Shown here one piece after another: positions 13,955-22,607 of a stretch of 40,563 bases of DNA (the first letter of the stretch is position 1; each line of letters opens with the position of its first letter). This DNA comes from Bacteroides sp. (GTDB taxonomy: Bacteria; Bacteroidota; Bacteroidia; Bacteroidales; Muribaculaceae): positions 1 to 40,563 of the forward strand of contig JAMPBC010000011.1 of assembly GCA_023666905.1 (NCBI GenBank), read 5' to 3'. Position numbers and translations under genes: made by a program. A model generated the notes under the pieces. It searched no databases. It worked only from the letters and a program-made list of their open reading frames with translations, and was not told where the DNA came from.

Positions 13955-14883
13955 TTCTTGTTATAGGTTTTGTGTTTGATGGTTGAACGGAGCTGCGACT
14001 TCTTGTTGGGGATGCGCACGCTGTATGTTTTACCGCTCTTGTTGGGGAGGGATTTGGCGCGAATCCAGGGATTGTGCTCGCGCAGGGTGAGGTAGGTGGT
14101 GCCGTGGTCGCGGGCCCAGGCGCTCCAGTCGGAAACGGGGGTGTTGACCTCGATGATGTCGTAGTCCAGAGGCTGATAAAGCTGGTCGGCCGAGAGGATG
14201 TAGCCGTAGGCGGAGGGGTCGTCGAGAATCATCTTCATTGCCAGCAGACGGAACATGTAACGGGCGGTTTCGTCAACGAGCCAAAGGTCGTAGGCCGAGT
14301 TCACTTTCTGCGAGGCAAGCTCGGAGGATATTCGTCCCTGACCGCCATTGTAGGAGGCTGCGGCCGATTCCCAGTTGCCATATTTCTTATAGGCGTTTTT
14401 CAGGTAGCGGGCTGCGGCGCGGGTTGATTTCTCCACGTCGTAGCGCTCGTCCACATAGTCGTTAACTTCCAGCCCGAACTCCTTGCCTGTTGCGGGCATG
14501 AACTGCCATGGGCCGGCGGCTTTAGCGGGCGACACAGCTCGTGGGTTGAGGTAGCTTTCAATGCATGCCAGATAAAGAAGGTCCTCGGGCACTCCCTCGC
14601 TGCGAAGAATGGGTGCCATTACGGGGAAGTAGCGGTTTGCGCGTTTTATGGTGAGCAGTGTGTTGCCGTGGGTGTAGGCCATGGAGGTGAGTTCGCGGTC
14701 AAGGCGCTCGAACATGTCTATGCGGTCGAGGTCCACTGTCGCATCGGCAAATTTAATTTTCTTGGGTACCTTGGGGTTGCGCACGGCGGCAAGAGGGGTT
14801 GGCGATGCAGCCTGTGTGGTCACGGCCAGCGGCAATGAAAGCATGGAGGCGCCGAGAATCAGGGCAATGAATGTCTTGTTCAT
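13939..14883 (-). CDS. Lytic murein transglycosylase, MltD-like (SLT domain)
   Basis: This exported enzyme cleaves peptidoglycan glycan strands with formation of 1,6-anhydro-MurNAc ends. The 314-residue protein starts at 14883 with signal peptide [21 protein letters not shown]. An in-frame ATG at 14934 would put 17 residues before it and is unlikely. The SLT domain runs over about 85-235. The catalytic Glu109 lies in [12 protein letters not shown], followed by AAGPWQFMP and by SYNGGQGRI, all family hallmarks. The C-terminal region (about 255-300) with [18 protein letters not shown] resembles the LysM-like tail common in Bacteroidetes homologues. The gene overlaps uvrA by 16 bp and lies 63 bp after the T9SS type-B gene. 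Confidence 0.9.
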   Translation of the reverse strand: MNKTFIALILGASMLSLPLAVTTQAASPTPLAAVRNPKVPKKIKFADATVDLDRIDMFERLDRELTSMAYTHGNTLLTIKRANRYFPVMAPILRSEGVPEDLLYLACIESYLNPRAVSPAKAAGPWQFMPATGKEFGLEVNDYVDERYDVEKSTRAAARYLKNAYKKYGNWESAAASYNGGQGRISSELASQKVNSAYDLWLVDETARYMFRLLAMKMILDDPSAYGYILSADQLYQPLDYDIIEVNTPVSDWSAWARDHGTTYLTLREHNPWIRAKSLPNKSGKTYSVRIPNKKSQLRSTIKHKTYNKKWVNK

Positions 14884-14946
14884 AGGTGGGGATGAGGGGG
14901 CGGGTTGGGTTAATGAATTCTGTTTAAGCCGCATGGAGACGCAGGG

Positions 14947-16272
14947 CTATTCGCCTGTGTAGCCTACAATGTTGATGTCGCCGCTCAGATTGTACTTTTT
15001 GTTGTCCGAGCCGGTGGCTTTAATCACATAGTAGTACACTCCGGCGGGCACGAGTTTGCCCTTGAAGCGTCCGTCCCAGCCCCGGGAGGGGTCGTGGAAC
15101 TCGACCATTTTCTGGCCCCAGCGGTTGAATATATAACACTCGAACGAGGTAATGGATTTGTAGCTAACCTTCCATTCATCGTTGGTTCCCTCGGTTGAGC
15201 CTGGCGAAAACACGTTGGGGCAGCGCAGGAACGACTCACCAATGTAGACCTTAAACACCTCGCTGTCAGTTTGGCAGGAGCCGTCGCCGTTGGCTGCGGT
15301 GAAGCGCACGTAGGTGGTGCCCATGGTGTTGAAAATTTGTGTGAATTCCAGCTGTGAAGTGCGCATGGTAATGTCGTAAAAATCCTCGTCGGGAGAGAAT
15401 TGCCACTCGTGGAACATGGCGGCATCGGTCACCACGGCTTTGAATTCGATTTCAAGCGGGGCTGAGCCTCCAAGGCCGTCGGTGTCAATGTTCACCTGAT
15501 TGTCGGCCTTCTCCCCCTTTTGTTCGGCCGATACCTCGGCGGCCACAGATGTGGCGGAGTAGCGGGGTGACGTAACTTGAATCTCCTCGCCCCAGAAACG
15601 CAGAAAGCTGTCACCGGAAAGGCTGAAGTATGTGTCGCACAGCGGAGCCTCCAGATTTATGGTCGAATTACGGATGGATTCCAGTGTTTCGGTGGCTTCC
15701 ACGGAGTTGTAGGCGAAGTTGTCACGGTTGAATTCCAGGGTGGAGTAGTGCAGTTCTATGTCGCGGCTCAGAGTCCAGGAGCGGCCGTTGATGCCATGAT
15801 AAGTTATGGGTTCGGCGCTTCCGGTGAAGTCAAGCCATGCGCGTCCGCACTCCTGCTCGGCGGCAATGCTCAGTGCATCGGCCCGGAATGGACGGGTGGA
15901 GTAGTCGATGATCCAGTGATAAGTGGTGCGGTTCCCCTCGGTGAAGGAGTAACCGGTGTTGTCTGTGAGTCCTGAAACGGTCACCTGGTTGCCCGAACGG
16001 GTTATGCTTGTCGAGTTGAGTGGTTCGGCGTAGGCGGCTCCGCGCGAGTCCCACACGGCCACTTGCACTCGCGCTGCTGCAGAGGCTGACGATGCTGTGT
16101 AAGTGGCCGTAACGCCCTGAAGGCCATATAGCACGCTCACCGCTTCAAGTCCGGTTGCGGCCGATGGTGTTTCTGTCCATGCCGGACGGGCGTTACCGCT
16201 GAATTTGAGCGGTGCGCTCTGAGCTATGGCGGCCATCAGTGCCAAAGTTGTTATGATGGTTAGTTTTTTCAT
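14947..16272 (-). CDS. Exported protein with T9SS type-B (CHU_C/gliding-motility) sorting domain
   Basis: The 441-residue protein has a signal peptide (MKKLTIITTLALMAAIAQSA) and a C-terminal domain with CPNVFSPGSTEGTNDEWKV, IFNRWGQKMVEF, GWDGRFKGKLVPAGVYYYVI. These are the hallmarks of the gliding-motility-associated C-terminal (type-B) sorting domain, which directs cargo through the type IX secretion system. A PKD-like beta domain appears at about 260-345 (WQFSPDEDFYDI, YVRFTAANGDGSC). The N-terminal 240 residues match no family I recognise. The surface role is unknown. The distance to the transglycosylase downstream is 63 bp, so cotranscription is plausible. Confidence 0.87.
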   Translation of the reverse strand: MKKLTIITTLALMAAIAQSAPLKFSGNARPAWTETPSAATGLEAVSVLYGLQGVTATYTASSASAAARVQVAVWDSRGAAYAEPLNSTSITRSGNQVTVSGLTDNTGYSFTEGNRTTYHWIIDYSTRPFRADALSIAAEQECGRAWLDFTGSAEPITYHGINGRSWTLSRDIELHYSTLEFNRDNFAYNSVEATETLESIRNSTINLEAPLCDTYFSLSGDSFLRFWGEEIQVTSPRYSATSVAAEVSAEQKGEKADNQVNIDTDGLGGSAPLEIEFKAVVTDAAMFHEWQFSPDEDFYDITMRTSQLEFTQIFNTMGTTYVRFTAANGDGSCQTDSEVFKVYIGESFLRCPNVFSPGSTEGTNDEWKVSYKSITSFECYIFNRWGQKMVEFHDPSRGWDGRFKGKLVPAGVYYYVIKATGSDNKKYNLSGDINIVGYTGE

Positions 16273-16359
16273 TGTTGCGTTTGAGTGGTGTTACACCTAT
16301 ATTATATATAACAACGTTGCGTCGGGTCCTATATTGCATCGGGGACATTGCTACGGTGC

Positions 16360-16400
16360 AAAAAAAATATCACGCGGGAATCTCTTCGATGCCCACGTGA
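16360..16400 (-). terminator. Strong rho-independent terminator, leftward
   Basis: Read on the reverse strand, TCACGTGGG (16400-16392) pairs with CCCGCGTGA (16378-16370) over 9 bp with one G-U pair. There is a short inner ATC/GAT stem in the loop, then an 8-nt T tract (16367-16360). It can end transcripts coming from the two-component operon, or a short RNA starting near 16525. Confidence 0.85.
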
Positions 16401-16526
16401 ACTGGTGATTGATGATGGTTTCTTAATTACTCTAATTGCAATTGTTGATTGGTATAGATTGGTATTATACTTTTATTAGAGAGGATTTATTATCTAAACG
16501 AGAATGTTGTTTCTTATTCCTTTTCG
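16360..16526 (-). ncRNA. Candidate small RNA (or long 3' UTR of the two-component operon)
   Basis: A possible -7 element TAATTTTG lies at 16538-16531 on the reverse strand. A transcript starting about 16525 and ending in the terminator T tract would be about 165 nt. The body is A-rich and contains no open frame with a family signature. The -33 region is weak (TTTTA, no TTG), so this promoter is less certain than the terminator. If the promoter is not real, the segment is simply the 230-nt 3' UTR of the histidine kinase mRNA. I cannot assign it to a known RNA family. Confidence 0.42.
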
Positions 16527-16626
16527 GTGACAAAATTAAACACTCTTCATTACGATAAAACTACGGCTTTGTTACAATTATGATACAAAAGAGAAGAAGT
16601 CTTGAATTTAAAACTTTTTAACTAAA

Positions 16627-18069
16627 TTATACTGCTTTTTTGAGCGTAAACAGGAATTCAAGGCCTCCTGTGGTGCGGTTATAGACCGATATAGCTCCTC
16701 CAAGAGATTCAATGGTGCTCTTGACAATGGGGAGCCCAAGGCCGGTACCACCCGACTTGCGTGAACGTCCGGCTTCCACGCGGTAGAAACGCTCGAACAG
16801 GTGGGGCACATGCTCGTCGGGCACGCCCTGGCCGTTGTCCCAGAAGGCAAATGTGTAGAACTTGTCGGACTCGGCTACGATCTTAATGCCCATCTCGGTT
16901 CCGTGAGAGTGGATGGTTGCGTTGCGAATCAGGTTGGTTATGGCGCTTGTGAGCAGGTTCTGATTGGCTATGACAGTGCATTTTAGCGGAATGTCAAAGT
17001 CAAATGTCATGTCCTTGAGGGTCCCTGATTGCATCATGTCATCGTTAATGGAGTAGATGAAGTCGTGGAAGTTAATTTCAGAGAAAATTATTTTACCGGA
17101 GCCTTCTTCAAGGCGAGTCATGGTGGAAACGTCGTTGAGCAAGGCACAGAGACGCTCGACGTTGCTCAGGGCACGGGTTAGAAAGTAGCGTTTGGTGTCC
17201 TCGTCCATATCATCGGAGGTGAGCACGGTTTCCAGGTAGCCGCGAATCACGCCCACGGGGGTTTTCAGTTCGTGGTTTATGTTGTTGGTGAGCTGATGTT
17301 GCACGCGGCGTTTCTCCTCGATTGCGTGCACAGCCACTGCATGTTCTTTTTCGCTGGCTTCCATGGCTTTCACACGGCCACGGTACAGGCGGATTATTTC
17401 GCGGGAAATGTCACCGAGCTCATCACGCCCCAGGCGGGTGTCGTCAACGCGCATGTTGGGATTGTTTGCCAAGCGGGCAAATTCCTTGAGAATGTTGAGA
17501 TTATTGACTATGAAATTGGTGGACACATAGGCCATTACCACCACAAACGAAAGTGCCACCAACAGGATGATGAGGAAAGTGGTGGTGTTGGTTTGGAGCA
17601 TGTTGTTAATGGACTCGTTCCAAGGCATGGCGGCGTGGACGGTTATTTTTCCGTCGGTACTGGTGGCCACGCGGTAGTAGAAAATTTCCTTGCGTGCGTT
17701 TGATGAAATGGCACCTGAAGGGCCGGTGGATGCCTCGTTGGTGATGTTTTCAGGAGTTTTGAACTCGCGTCCAATGGCGTCGATGAGGTTGCCATCCTGA
17801 TCGTAAACACTCAGGCGGATGTCATCGAACGATGACTTGTCGTAATAGTTTCTCATGAAGTTGAAGAATGGCTTTATGTCCATTCCCTTTTCATGAGCCG
17901 CCATTATTCGGTTGGTGATGAAGTTAAGGATGTGGTTTATGTTGTCCTCACGCAGTTCGCGTTCGTGATGGTACTGGAAAGCCACCATCAACGACACCAG
18001 GGTGAACATTGACAGGACTATTGGCAGCAGTAGTCGCCACCTTACACTATATCTTTTCTTTGAACCCAT
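16627..18069 (-). CDS. Sensor histidine kinase of a two-component system
   Basis: This 480-residue inner-membrane kinase senses an unknown signal and phosphorylates the response regulator encoded just upstream. Transmembrane segments lie at about 12-31 and 161-183, enclosing a periplasmic sensor region of about 130 residues. A HAMP region follows at about 185-235. The phosphoacceptor is His266 in the H-box NINHELKTP. The ATP-binding part has an N-box (LLTSAITNLIRNA), G1 (DNGQGVP), F-box (LFERFYR) and G2 (GGTGLGLPIV). The start overlaps the end of the regulator gene by 23 bp, so the two are translated together. Confidence 0.93.
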   Translation of the reverse strand: MGSKKRYSVRWRLLLPIVLSMFTLVSLMVAFQYHHERELREDNINHILNFITNRIMAAHEKGMDIKPFFNFMRNYYDKSSFDDIRLSVYDQDGNLIDAIGREFKTPENITNEASTGPSGAISSNARKEIFYYRVATSTDGKITVHAAMPWNESINNMLQTNTTTFLIILLVALSFVVVMAYVSTNFIVNNLNILKEFARLANNPNMRVDDTRLGRDELGDISREIIRLYRGRVKAMEASEKEHAVAVHAIEEKRRVQHQLTNNINHELKTPVGVIRGYLETVLTSDDMDEDTKRYFLTRALSNVERLCALLNDVSTMTRLEEGSGKIIFSEINFHDFIYSINDDMMQSGTLKDMTFDFDIPLKCTVIANQNLLTSAITNLIRNATIHSHGTEMGIKIVAESDKFYTFAFWDNGQGVPDEHVPHLFERFYRVEAGRSRKSGGTGLGLPIVKSTIESLGGAISVYNRTTGGLEFLFTLKKAV

Positions 18070-18754
18070 AGCCGAATCCCAGGCGGGTCACGATGTTGTT
18101 GCCGTATTCTCCGATTTTCTTGCGCAGGCGGGCAATGTTTGTGTCGATGGTGCGGATTGTTACCACCACGTTGCTGTCCCAGATTTTCTCAATTAGTTCC
18201 TCGCGGGAGTAAATGCGGTTGCGGTGGGTGAGGAAGAAGAGCAGGATGTCGTACTCGGTGCGGGTGAGATTTAGCTCGTTACCGTCGAGATACACCATTT
18301 TTTCGTTGCGGTCAATGCGCAGACCTTTGAACTCCACGTCCGATGCGTAGCTTGAGTCGGCGCTGTTCGAAGCCTGAGCTGTGAGCCGGCTTCGGCGCAG
18401 CACGGCCTGCACGCGGGCAAGCACTTCACCAATCACAAAAGGCTTGGTTATATAGTCATCGGCGCCTATGTTGAGTCCCATCACGGTGTCATCCTCGCCG
18501 CTCAGGGCTGAACAGAATATGATAGGGGTGAACTCGGTGGCTTCTTCGTTGCGCACGCGCTTGGCAAAGTCGAAACCGCTTAGCTTTTCCATCATGATGT
18601 CCACAATCATCAGCTGGTAGGGCTTGAGGTCCATTTCCAAAGCTTCCTCGGCGCTGTAGGCGCAGTCCACGTCGTAGCCTGCTTTTTCAAGGTTGAACTT
18701 CAGAATCTCGCACAAGGACTCTTCATCATCTATAACAAGGATTTTTGCGTTCAT
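18047..18754 (-). CDS. OmpR/PhoB-family response regulator
   Basis: This is a DNA-binding transcription regulator of 235 residues. The receiver domain (about 4-118) has the acidic pair in VIDDEE, phosphoacceptor Asp52 in IVDIMM, and the conserved Lys in ITKPF. A winged-helix domain (about 140-235) has the typical LTRTEYDILLFF, YSREELIEKIW and TIDTNIARLRKKIG segments. It is the first gene of the pair with the overlapping kinase. The sequence alone does not identify the regulon, and I do not assign it to the Bacteroides RprY system because the N-terminus looks different from what I remember of that protein. Confidence 0.94.
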   Translation of the reverse strand: MNAKILVIDDEESLCEILKFNLEKAGYDVDCAYSAEEALEMDLKPYQLMIVDIMMEKLSGFDFAKRVRNEEATEFTPIIFCSALSGEDDTVMGLNIGADDYITKPFVIGEVLARVQAVLRRSRLTAQASNSADSSYASDVEFKGLRIDRNEKMVYLDGNELNLTRTEYDILLFFLTHRNRIYSREELIEKIWDSNVVVTIRTIDTNIARLRKKIGEYGNNIVTRLGFGYGFKEKI

Positions 18755-18967
18755 GCTTTATATGGTTCTTTTTTTGTTTTCTAACTGATTGTTTGGCCAC
18801 GGATTGCCCTGAACGTTGACCTTTGAAAGTCCCGGGAAGCTACCTGTGGAGCCACTTTGAGAGCGTAAAGTTACAAAACAGTGACCAAAATACTGCGTTA
18901 AAATATGTTAAAACCGTGTCGGATTTCAAACCAATCAATGGCTAAAGTGTTCACAATGTATAATTAC

Positions 18968-19040
18968 TATATTTGCACTGTGTTTTTTTCATGGTATTAG
19001 ATTTAAGGTTAAAGATTAGTCGGCTGTCGGGAGACAGCCG
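18968..19040 (+). promoter_or_regulatory. Upstream -7 box followed by a structured leader or short RNA
   Basis: TATATTTG (18968-18975) matches the -7 consensus; the -33 region is weak. About 40 nt after the predicted start lies a hairpin with 8-bp arms CGGCTGTC (19021-19028) and GACAGCCG (19033-19040) around the loop GGGA. An AAATTTTG tract follows, too poor in T for a convincing terminator. The element could be a regulatory leader of the DUF349 gene or a separate short RNA of about 65 nt. Confidence 0.45.
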
Positions 19041-19158
19041 AAATTTTGTGCCCATCTTTTGAAATTGGTGCAGAGTGACTTGGTAATTATAGGCCTGTTC
19101 CTGAACGTGGCTTCATGGCATGGTCCCCGGCCGCCGAAAAAAGATTTTTGCCACGAAG

Positions 19159-19189
19159 TTGGTTGTTAAAGAAATTATTCATATTTTTG
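19159..19189 (+). promoter_or_regulatory. Main promoter for the DUF349-led operon
   Basis: TTGG (19159-19162), a 19-nt spacer and TATTTTTG (19182-19189) form a complete Bacteroidetes promoter. Transcription would begin near 19195, about 70 nt before the ATG at 19264. Confidence 0.75.
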
Positions 19190-19263
19190 AACACGAAATT
19201 GGAAGTGGTCACCGGCCGCCTCCCGTTTTTCATCATTGAATAATCACCATAACACTCTTGACA

Positions 19264-21165
19264 ATGGAATCCCATGAAAACGTCAACCTCTCTGATGAGC
19301 AAGTAGTTGACCAATCCCTTACCCCCTCTGCCACCTCCGAAACAGCACCTGCTGCCGAGGGTGAAGTTGCTGCTGTAGTTGAAACTGAAACCGAAGTGCC
19401 TGCCACTGAAGTGCCCCTCGATGCCACCGGGGAGCATGAATCGCGTGAAGAAGCACCCACAATGGAGACTGTAATGGCGCGCCTTGAAGCGCTTGCCGGT
19501 GGCAGTGGTGCCGATGTTACCGCCGATGAAGTTGGCCGGCTCAAGCAGCAGTTCTACGGACTTGTCAATGATGCTATGGTTGTGCAGCGCGATGAGTTTG
19601 TAGCTGCCGGCAATGACCCGGAAACATTTATGCCTCATTCCGTACCTGAAGAGCCCCGCTTCAAGGAGCTCATGGCACAGCTTAAGGAACTTCGCAATGC
19701 CTATCGCGCCAAACTGGAGGCCGAGCAACTGCAAAATCTCGAACGCAAACAGGCCATTGTTGCCGAACTCACCGAAATGGCTTCGGACACAGATAATGTG
19801 AACCGCCACTATCCCCGTGCCAAAGAACTTCAGACCGAGTTTAAGGCCATTGGCGACGTTCCGCAGCAGAACACCACACAAATATGGAAGTCATTCCAGG
19901 ATGCCGTGGAGCACTTCTACGATCAGTGGAAAGTGAATAAAGAACTCCGCGATTACGACTTCAAAAAGAATCTTTCGGAAAAGCAACTCCTCATAGACGA
20001 GGCTAACGAACTGACCTCGGAAGAGGATGTGGTAACTGCTTTCCGCCGCCTGCAGGAACTTCACGACAAATGGCGCGCAATTGGTCCCGTGGCCAAAGAT
20101 CTGCGCGAAGAAATATGGGCAAAGTTCAAGGACGCATCTGCCGAGATAAACAAGCGTTATCAAGCCTTCTTCGAGGAACGTAAACAACGCGAGCAGCTCA
20201 ATGAGGATGCCAAGACAGCGCTGTGTGAGCGCATTGAATCCATTGACACCACCGCTCTTGCCACCTTTGCTGCATGGAACGAGGCCACCCGCCAGATAAT
20301 GGACGCTCAGAAGGAATGGAAAACTCTGGGCTATGCCTCGCGTAAAGCCAACAATTTGCTTTTCAATCGCTTCCGCGCTTGCTGCGACAAGTTTTTTGCC
20401 GAAAAGGCCGAATTTTTCCGTAACATGAAGAACTCGCTGGCTGATAACTTGGCAGCCAAGACTCGCCTTTGCGAACAGGCCGAAGCACTGGTTGAAAGCA
20501 CTGATTGGCGCAAAACCACCGATGCCATTGTGGCTCTGCAAAAAGAGTGGAAAACAATTGGTTCCGTTCCCAAGAAACACTCCGATGCCATTTGGCAGCG
20601 CTTCATGGCCGCATGCAACGGATTCTTTGACCGCAAAAAGAAGGCCAGCTCCAATACCCGGCGCACCGAACAGGCCAATCTGAAAGCCAAACTCGATATT
20701 CTTGCCGAACTTGGAAAACTGAACACCCCCGAGTGTGAGTTGGAACGCACCGATGCCATTGCCCGATTGAACGAGCTGCGTGCCGCCTGGCAAGCCACCG
20801 GACATGTGCCCTTCCGCGAAAAGGACAAGCTTCACAATGAATATCGCGAGACGGTGAAAGTGCTTGCCGACAAATTTGACATCCACGATCGCCGCGCCCG
20901 CATGGATAATTTCAAAACCAACATTGAGGCCGGCTCGTCAGACCGCACCCGCCTGCTTCGCGAACGTGACCGCCTGATGCGTGCCTTCGAAGGTCGCAAA
21001 GCCGAATTGGCAACATACGAAAACAATCTTTCATTCCTTTCGGCTCGATCACGCTCCGGAGCATCGATGCTCGGCGAGATGGAACGAAACATCCAGCGAC
21101 TCAAAAATTCCATTGAAGAATTGGAAGCCAAAGTGAACATTATTGACGCCAATCTCGCTGAATGA
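19264..21165 (+). CDS. DUF349 repeat coiled-coil protein
   Basis: The protein is about 633 residues, largely helical and highly charged. Its acidic N-terminal 90 residues are low in complexity (Glu/Ala/Thr/Val). It then carries about five DUF349 units, each with a core such as KEWKTIGSVPKKHSDAIWQRF, DKWRAIGPVAKDLREEIWAKF or AAWQATGHVPFREKDKLHNEY. A coiled-coil tail ends with SIEELEAKVNIIDANLAE. DUF349 has no established biochemical role that I can state. I chose ATG 19264 over the in-frame TTG at 19258. The stop overlaps the next start (ATGA), so it is coupled to the sugar transferase. Confidence 0.88.
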   Translation: MESHENVNLSDEQVVDQSLTPSATSETAPAAEGEVAAVVETETEVPATEVPLDATGEHESREEAPTMETVMARLEALAGGSGADVTADEVGRLKQQFYGLVNDAMVVQRDEFVAAGNDPETFMPHSVPEEPRFKELMAQLKELRNAYRAKLEAEQLQNLERKQAIVAELTEMASDTDNVNRHYPRAKELQTEFKAIGDVPQQNTTQIWKSFQDAVEHFYDQWKVNKELRDYDFKKNLSEKQLLIDEANELTSEEDVVTAFRRLQELHDKWRAIGPVAKDLREEIWAKFKDASAEINKRYQAFFEERKQREQLNEDAKTALCERIESIDTTALATFAAWNEATRQIMDAQKEWKTLGYASRKANNLLFNRFRACCDKFFAEKAEFFRNMKNSLADNLAAKTRLCEQAEALVESTDWRKTTDAIVALQKEWKTIGSVPKKHSDAIWQRFMAACNGFFDRKKKASSNTRRTEQANLKAKLDILAELGKLNTPECELERTDAIARLNELRAAWQATGHVPFREKDKLHNEYRETVKVLADKFDIHDRRARMDNFKTNIEAGSSDRTRLLRERDRLMRAFEGRKAELATYENNLSFLSARSRSGASMLGEMERNIQRLKNSIEELEAKVNIIDANLAE

Positions 21166-22553
21166 CAGGAATTAACCAAAGAGGTCGCTATGGGCGGTAC
21201 ATCCGGTGGATTCTCACCGCCGGCGACTTCATAATTCTTAACATAGCTTTCTTTTTAACCGTGGCGTTGGCTCCCGAGTATGACGTCTCAAGGCCTCGTT
21301 TGCTGTGGCTCATGGCAAACATTGCCTACATTCCTGCCGCCTACTTTCTGGCCAACACCCAGGCGCGGCGCACAATTGCCATGGAGCATGTGCTTGCCAA
21401 CTCGTTCAAAGCCGTGCTGCTGCATGCGCCGGTTTATCTGGCATCGCTCTTCTTCTTGCAGATTGACACCGTCCCGGTGAAGGTTTTTGCTGAATTTTAC
21501 GGACTGCTGTTTGTGCTGTTCCCCATTTGGTGGAGCGTTTCGCGCTTGATTGTGAAGTTTTACCGCAAACGTGGCCGCAACTTCTCGAAAGTGGTTATTG
21601 TTGGCACCAACCCAACTGCCATGATGCTCTTTGACGAAATGACCTCCGATGCCGGTTTCGGCTACCGCGTGCTTGGATTTTTTGACAACAATCCAATGGA
21701 TGGGACGCCGAAGGGTCTTTACCGAGGCAAAATTTCCCAGCTCAAGCACTTTATTGAGCGCCATGCAGTCGATGAAATTTTCTGCACCCTTCCCGGAACG
21801 CATGAAGAGGAGATAAACACGGCTCTCACCGTGGCCGAGGATAAGGTTGTGAAATTTTTCTACGTGCCGCAGATTTCAATGGGACGCATACGCACGTTCG
21901 ACCTATACGCCATGGGGTCCATGCCGGTGTTATCGGTGCGCCATCAACCGCTGTCGATGATGCGCAACCGCATGCTCAAGCGCACGTTCGACCTGGTTTT
22001 CTCATCCGTGTGCCTCATCTTCTCCCCGCTGGTTTTCATTCCCGTGGCAGCGGCCATTAAAATATCGTCGCCCGGACCTATTTTCTTCAAGCAGAAGCGT
22101 ACCGGCTATCGTGGACGTGAGTTCACATGCTACAAGTTCCGGACCATGAAGGTGAACGCTGCCGCCGACACCCGTCAAGCCACCAAGGACGATCCCCGCA
22201 AAACCCGCGTGGGCGACTTTCTGCGACGCAGCTCAATGGATGAGTTGCCCCAGTTCATCAACGTGTTCCTTGGCGATATGTCAGTGGTGGGTCCCCGTCC
22301 GCACATGCTGCGCCACACTGAGCAGTATTCAGCGTTGATTGACAAGTACATGGTGCGCCACTATATCAAGCCCGGCATAACCGGCTGGGCGCAGATCAAC
22401 GGCCTGCGCGGACAAACCGAGGAACTTTGGCAAATGGAGGAGCGTGTGCGCCACGATGTGTGGTACATTGAGCACTGGTCTTTTCTGCTTGACCTTAAAA
22501 TCATGTTCCGCACTGTGTTCAATGCCTTGCACGGTGAAAAGAACGCCTTTTAG
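21162..22553 (+). CDS. Undecaprenyl-phosphate sugar-1-phosphate transferase (WcaJ-like)
   Basis: This 463-residue membrane enzyme transfers a sugar 1-phosphate, probably glucose or galactose, to undecaprenyl phosphate to begin surface polysaccharide assembly. The N-terminal half has several transmembrane helices (about 13-130) and a CoA-binding-like Rossmann region (about 140-265). The C-terminal catalytic domain starts near KRTFDLVFSSVC. It contains the family motifs SPGPIFFKQKRTGYRG, CYKFRTMKVNA, RRSSMDELPQF, GDMSVVGPRPHM and IKPGITGWAQINGLRG. There is no glycosyltransferase cluster next to it, so it may be a stand-alone initiator. Confidence 0.93.
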   Translation: MTGINQRGRYGRYIRWILTAGDFIILNIAFFLTVALAPEYDVSRPRLLWLMANIAYIPAAYFLANTQARRTIAMEHVLANSFKAVLLHAPVYLASLFFLQIDTVPVKVFAEFYGLLFVLFPIWWSVSRLIVKFYRKRGRNFSKVVIVGTNPTAMMLFDEMTSDAGFGYRVLGFFDNNPMDGTPKGLYRGKISQLKHFIERHAVDEIFCTLPGTHEEEINTALTVAEDKVVKFFYVPQISMGRIRTFDLYAMGSMPVLSVRHQPLSMMRNRMLKRTFDLVFSSVCLIFSPLVFIPVAAAIKISSPGPIFFKQKRTGYRGREFTCYKFRTMKVNAAADTRQATKDDPRKTRVGDFLRRSSMDELPQFINVFLGDMSVVGPRPHMLRHTEQYSALIDKYMVRHYIKPGITGWAQINGLRGQTEELWQMEERVRHDVWYIEHWSFLLDLKIMFRTVFNALHGEKNAF

Positions 22554-22607
22554 AGCCATACAGCCTTTCCGGTTAGAACATACAGCCATTCTGTGCGTTA
22601 AATATTT

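Larger units (their letters stand above)
16273..16626. other. 354-bp gene-free gap between histidine kinase and T9SS protein
   Basis: The gap is AT-rich compared with its neighbours. Its left 90 bp are the leader of the T9SS gene, in which I find no consensus promoter. Its centre holds a leftward intrinsic terminator (16360-16400). Further right is a possible leftward -7 element (16531-16538), and the last 90 bp are the 3' flank of the kinase gene. No convincing coding sequence is present on either strand. Confidence 0.7.
18755..19263. other. 509-bp divergent intergenic region with paired promoters and structured leader
   Basis: Leftward, TAACTTTA (18873-18866) may be a degraded -7 box for the response regulator, but no -33 element fits. 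Rightward there are two -7 boxes: TATATTTG at 18968-18975 and TATTTTTG at 19182-19189, the second with a good -33. Between them is a 20-nt hairpin at 19021-19040. No gene is evident on either strand. Confidence 0.65.

Noticed and set aside
19891-20886. Leftward open frame opposite the DUF349 gene
   Set aside because: Antisense to a well-supported coding sequence; no motif or promoter.
22557-22587. Nine-base direct repeat CATACAGCC
   Set aside because: Too short and isolated to distinguish from chance.
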